Shown: positions 5,031 to 5,587 of the stretch, in pieces | Numbering within the stretch: position 1 is the stretch's first letter | Layout of the letters: the number at the start of each line of letters is the position of its first letter | From: Thioglobus_B sp964558405 | GTDB lineage: Bacteria > Pseudomonadota > Gammaproteobacteria > PS1 > Pseudothioglobaceae | Length of the DNA stretch: 5,587 bases | Direction of reading: 5' to 3' | Assembly (NCBI GenBank): GCA_964558405.1 | Contig: CAZLDG010000047.1 | Location: 1-5,587, forward strand | Notes under the pieces: model-generated | What the model saw: the letters and a program-made list of their open reading frames with translations, nothing else | What the model was told of the DNA's origin: nothing | Database searches by the model: none | Translations under genes and position numbers: made by a program

Positions 5031-5587
5031 TTAGAAACGAATGTGTGCAGAAGAGTTTAACTGGTGACGTGAACCTTTCCAATCATTGATGTGGAACTTA
5101 GTAAACGGAAGACCAGTCTTCTCGAAGAATGCAGGCCAGCCGATACGGTCAACCCATTCACCCATTCTTTCCCAGTCGCGCGCATCTTCTTTGTACACGT
5201 TTAGGATGTTCTTAACTACCGCACCAACTTCCGGCCATCTTGGCGGGTTGTTAGGTAGGTTAGAAGCTACCAACTTGTGGAAAGAAGGCTTAGATCTTGC
5301 ATTTGAGTTCTTACCACCAATCCATAGTGCGATCTTAGAGTTTTCTGGATCGTTAATCTGCATTGGAGGACAAGGTGGGAAGCATGCACCACAACAGATA
5401 CACTTCTTCTCATCAACTTCTAGTGTTGGCTTGCCGTTTACCATCGCTGGACGAATCGCAGCCACTGGACAACGCGCAACAACCGTTGGACGCTCACAAA
5501 CGTTAGCCACTAGATCGTGGTTAATCTTAGGCGGCTTAGTGTGCTGGATGTTAAGGGCGATATCGCCTTGACCACCACAGTTAATCT
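5031..5587 (-). CDS. dsrB: DsrB, beta subunit of (reverse) dissimilatory sulfite reductase, C-terminal 184 residues
   Basis: Beta subunit of the sirohaem enzyme DsrAB, which in sulfur oxidisers converts DsrC-bound sulfur to the sulfite level. The frame runs open from the window edge to a TAA at 5031-5033. It gives 184 complete residues, about half of the usual protein, so the 5' half lies outside. The first residues, INCGGQGDIALNIQHTKPPK, hold a cysteine that should be the last of the CC-X3-C sirohaem-cluster motif, whose first two cysteines would be just beyond the edge. The ferredoxin domain has visible Cys62, 65, 68 and 72 followed by Pro73 (CICCGACFPPCP, numbered from the first full codon), binding one [4Fe-4S]. 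The protein ends in HIRF. A GTG at 5510 is an internal codon, not a start. dsrA is expected upstream. Assignment to the oxidative type rests on the dsrEFH and dsrL neighbours. Confidence 0.97.
   Translation of the reverse strand, partial: INCGGQGDIALNIQHTKPPKINHDLVANVCERPTVVARCPVAAIRPAMVNGKPTLEVDEKKCICCGACFPPCPPMQINDPENSKIALWIGGKNSNARSKPSFHKLVASNLPNNPPRWPEVGAVVKNILNVYKEDARDWERMGEWVDRIGWPAFFEKTGLPFTKFHINDWKGSRHQLNSSAHIRF

Larger units (their letters stand above)
1..5587 (-). other. Reverse dsr operon segment, dsrB'-E-F-H-C-M-K-L'
   Basis: Eight same-strand genes with gaps of 15, 1, 12, 27, 80, 2 and 16 bases. The order is identical to the core of the Allochromatium vinosum dsr operon. No main promoter is visible, as expected if transcription begins upstream of dsrA beyond base 5587. 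There is no mobile element, RNA gene or repeat array in the window. Confidence 0.9.

Noticed and set aside
5086..5571. 161-residue open frame on the plus strand opposite dsrB
   Set aside because: It lies fully antisense to an unmistakable DsrB coding sequence, has no recognisable domain and no proper ribosome binding site; it is a shadow of the dsrB codons.
1..5587. CRISPR arrays, transposons, tRNA or other RNA genes, or an unknown system hidden in the gaps
   Set aside because: The gaps total only about 150 bases, contain only ribosome binding sites and the one hairpin, and no repeated units or inverted-repeat ends were seen.

Overview
The window is a compact stretch of a reverse (oxidative) dissimilatory sulfite reductase gene cluster. 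It is read entirely on the minus strand, in the order dsrB (3' part) - dsrE - dsrF - dsrH - dsrC - dsrM - dsrK - dsrL (5' part), entering at base 5587 and leaving at base 1. This matches the core of the dsrABEFHCMKLJOPNRS order known from Allochromatium vinosum. The presence of dsrEFH and dsrL, together with the long-armed DsrC, points to a sulfur-oxidising bacterium rather than a sulfate reducer. Gene order and protein style suggest a gammaproteobacterium. The base composition is moderate (mid-40s percent G+C by eye), so it does not look like a high-GC purple sulfur bacterium. I cannot place it to genus from the sequence alone.

Layout, in transcription order. Bases 5587-5031 encode the C-terminal half of DsrB, with its ferredoxin-type cluster. 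Bases 5015-3899 hold the tightly packed dsrEFH sulfurtransferase genes. Bases 3871-3548 hold dsrC, which has a strong Shine-Dalgarno sequence. A strong hairpin plus T-run at 3532-3499 lies just after dsrC and looks like an intrinsic terminator or attenuator. Bases 3467-2694 encode DsrM, a NarI-like membrane dihaem cytochrome b. Bases 2691-1117 encode DsrK, an iron-sulfur protein with CCG motifs. Bases 1100-1 encode the N-terminal 366 residues of DsrL, an iron-sulfur/FAD/NAD(P) oxidoreductase. There is no gap larger than 80 bases, and every start has a recognisable ribosome binding site, although that of dsrM is weak.

How the genes work together (known for the pathway, inferred here): sulfane sulfur is passed through DsrE/DsrF/DsrH to the C-terminal cysteines of DsrC. 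DsrAB with DsrL oxidises the sulfur to the sulfite level, with electrons going to NAD(P)+. The membrane complex DsrMK(JOP) is thought to oxidise or release the DsrC product and connects the cytoplasmic reaction to the quinone pool.

Nothing here looks like a new system. The most informative details are the terminator-like hairpin inside the operon after dsrC, the conservation of all diagnostic catalytic residues, and an unusual cysteine in the FAD-binding glycine loop of DsrL.
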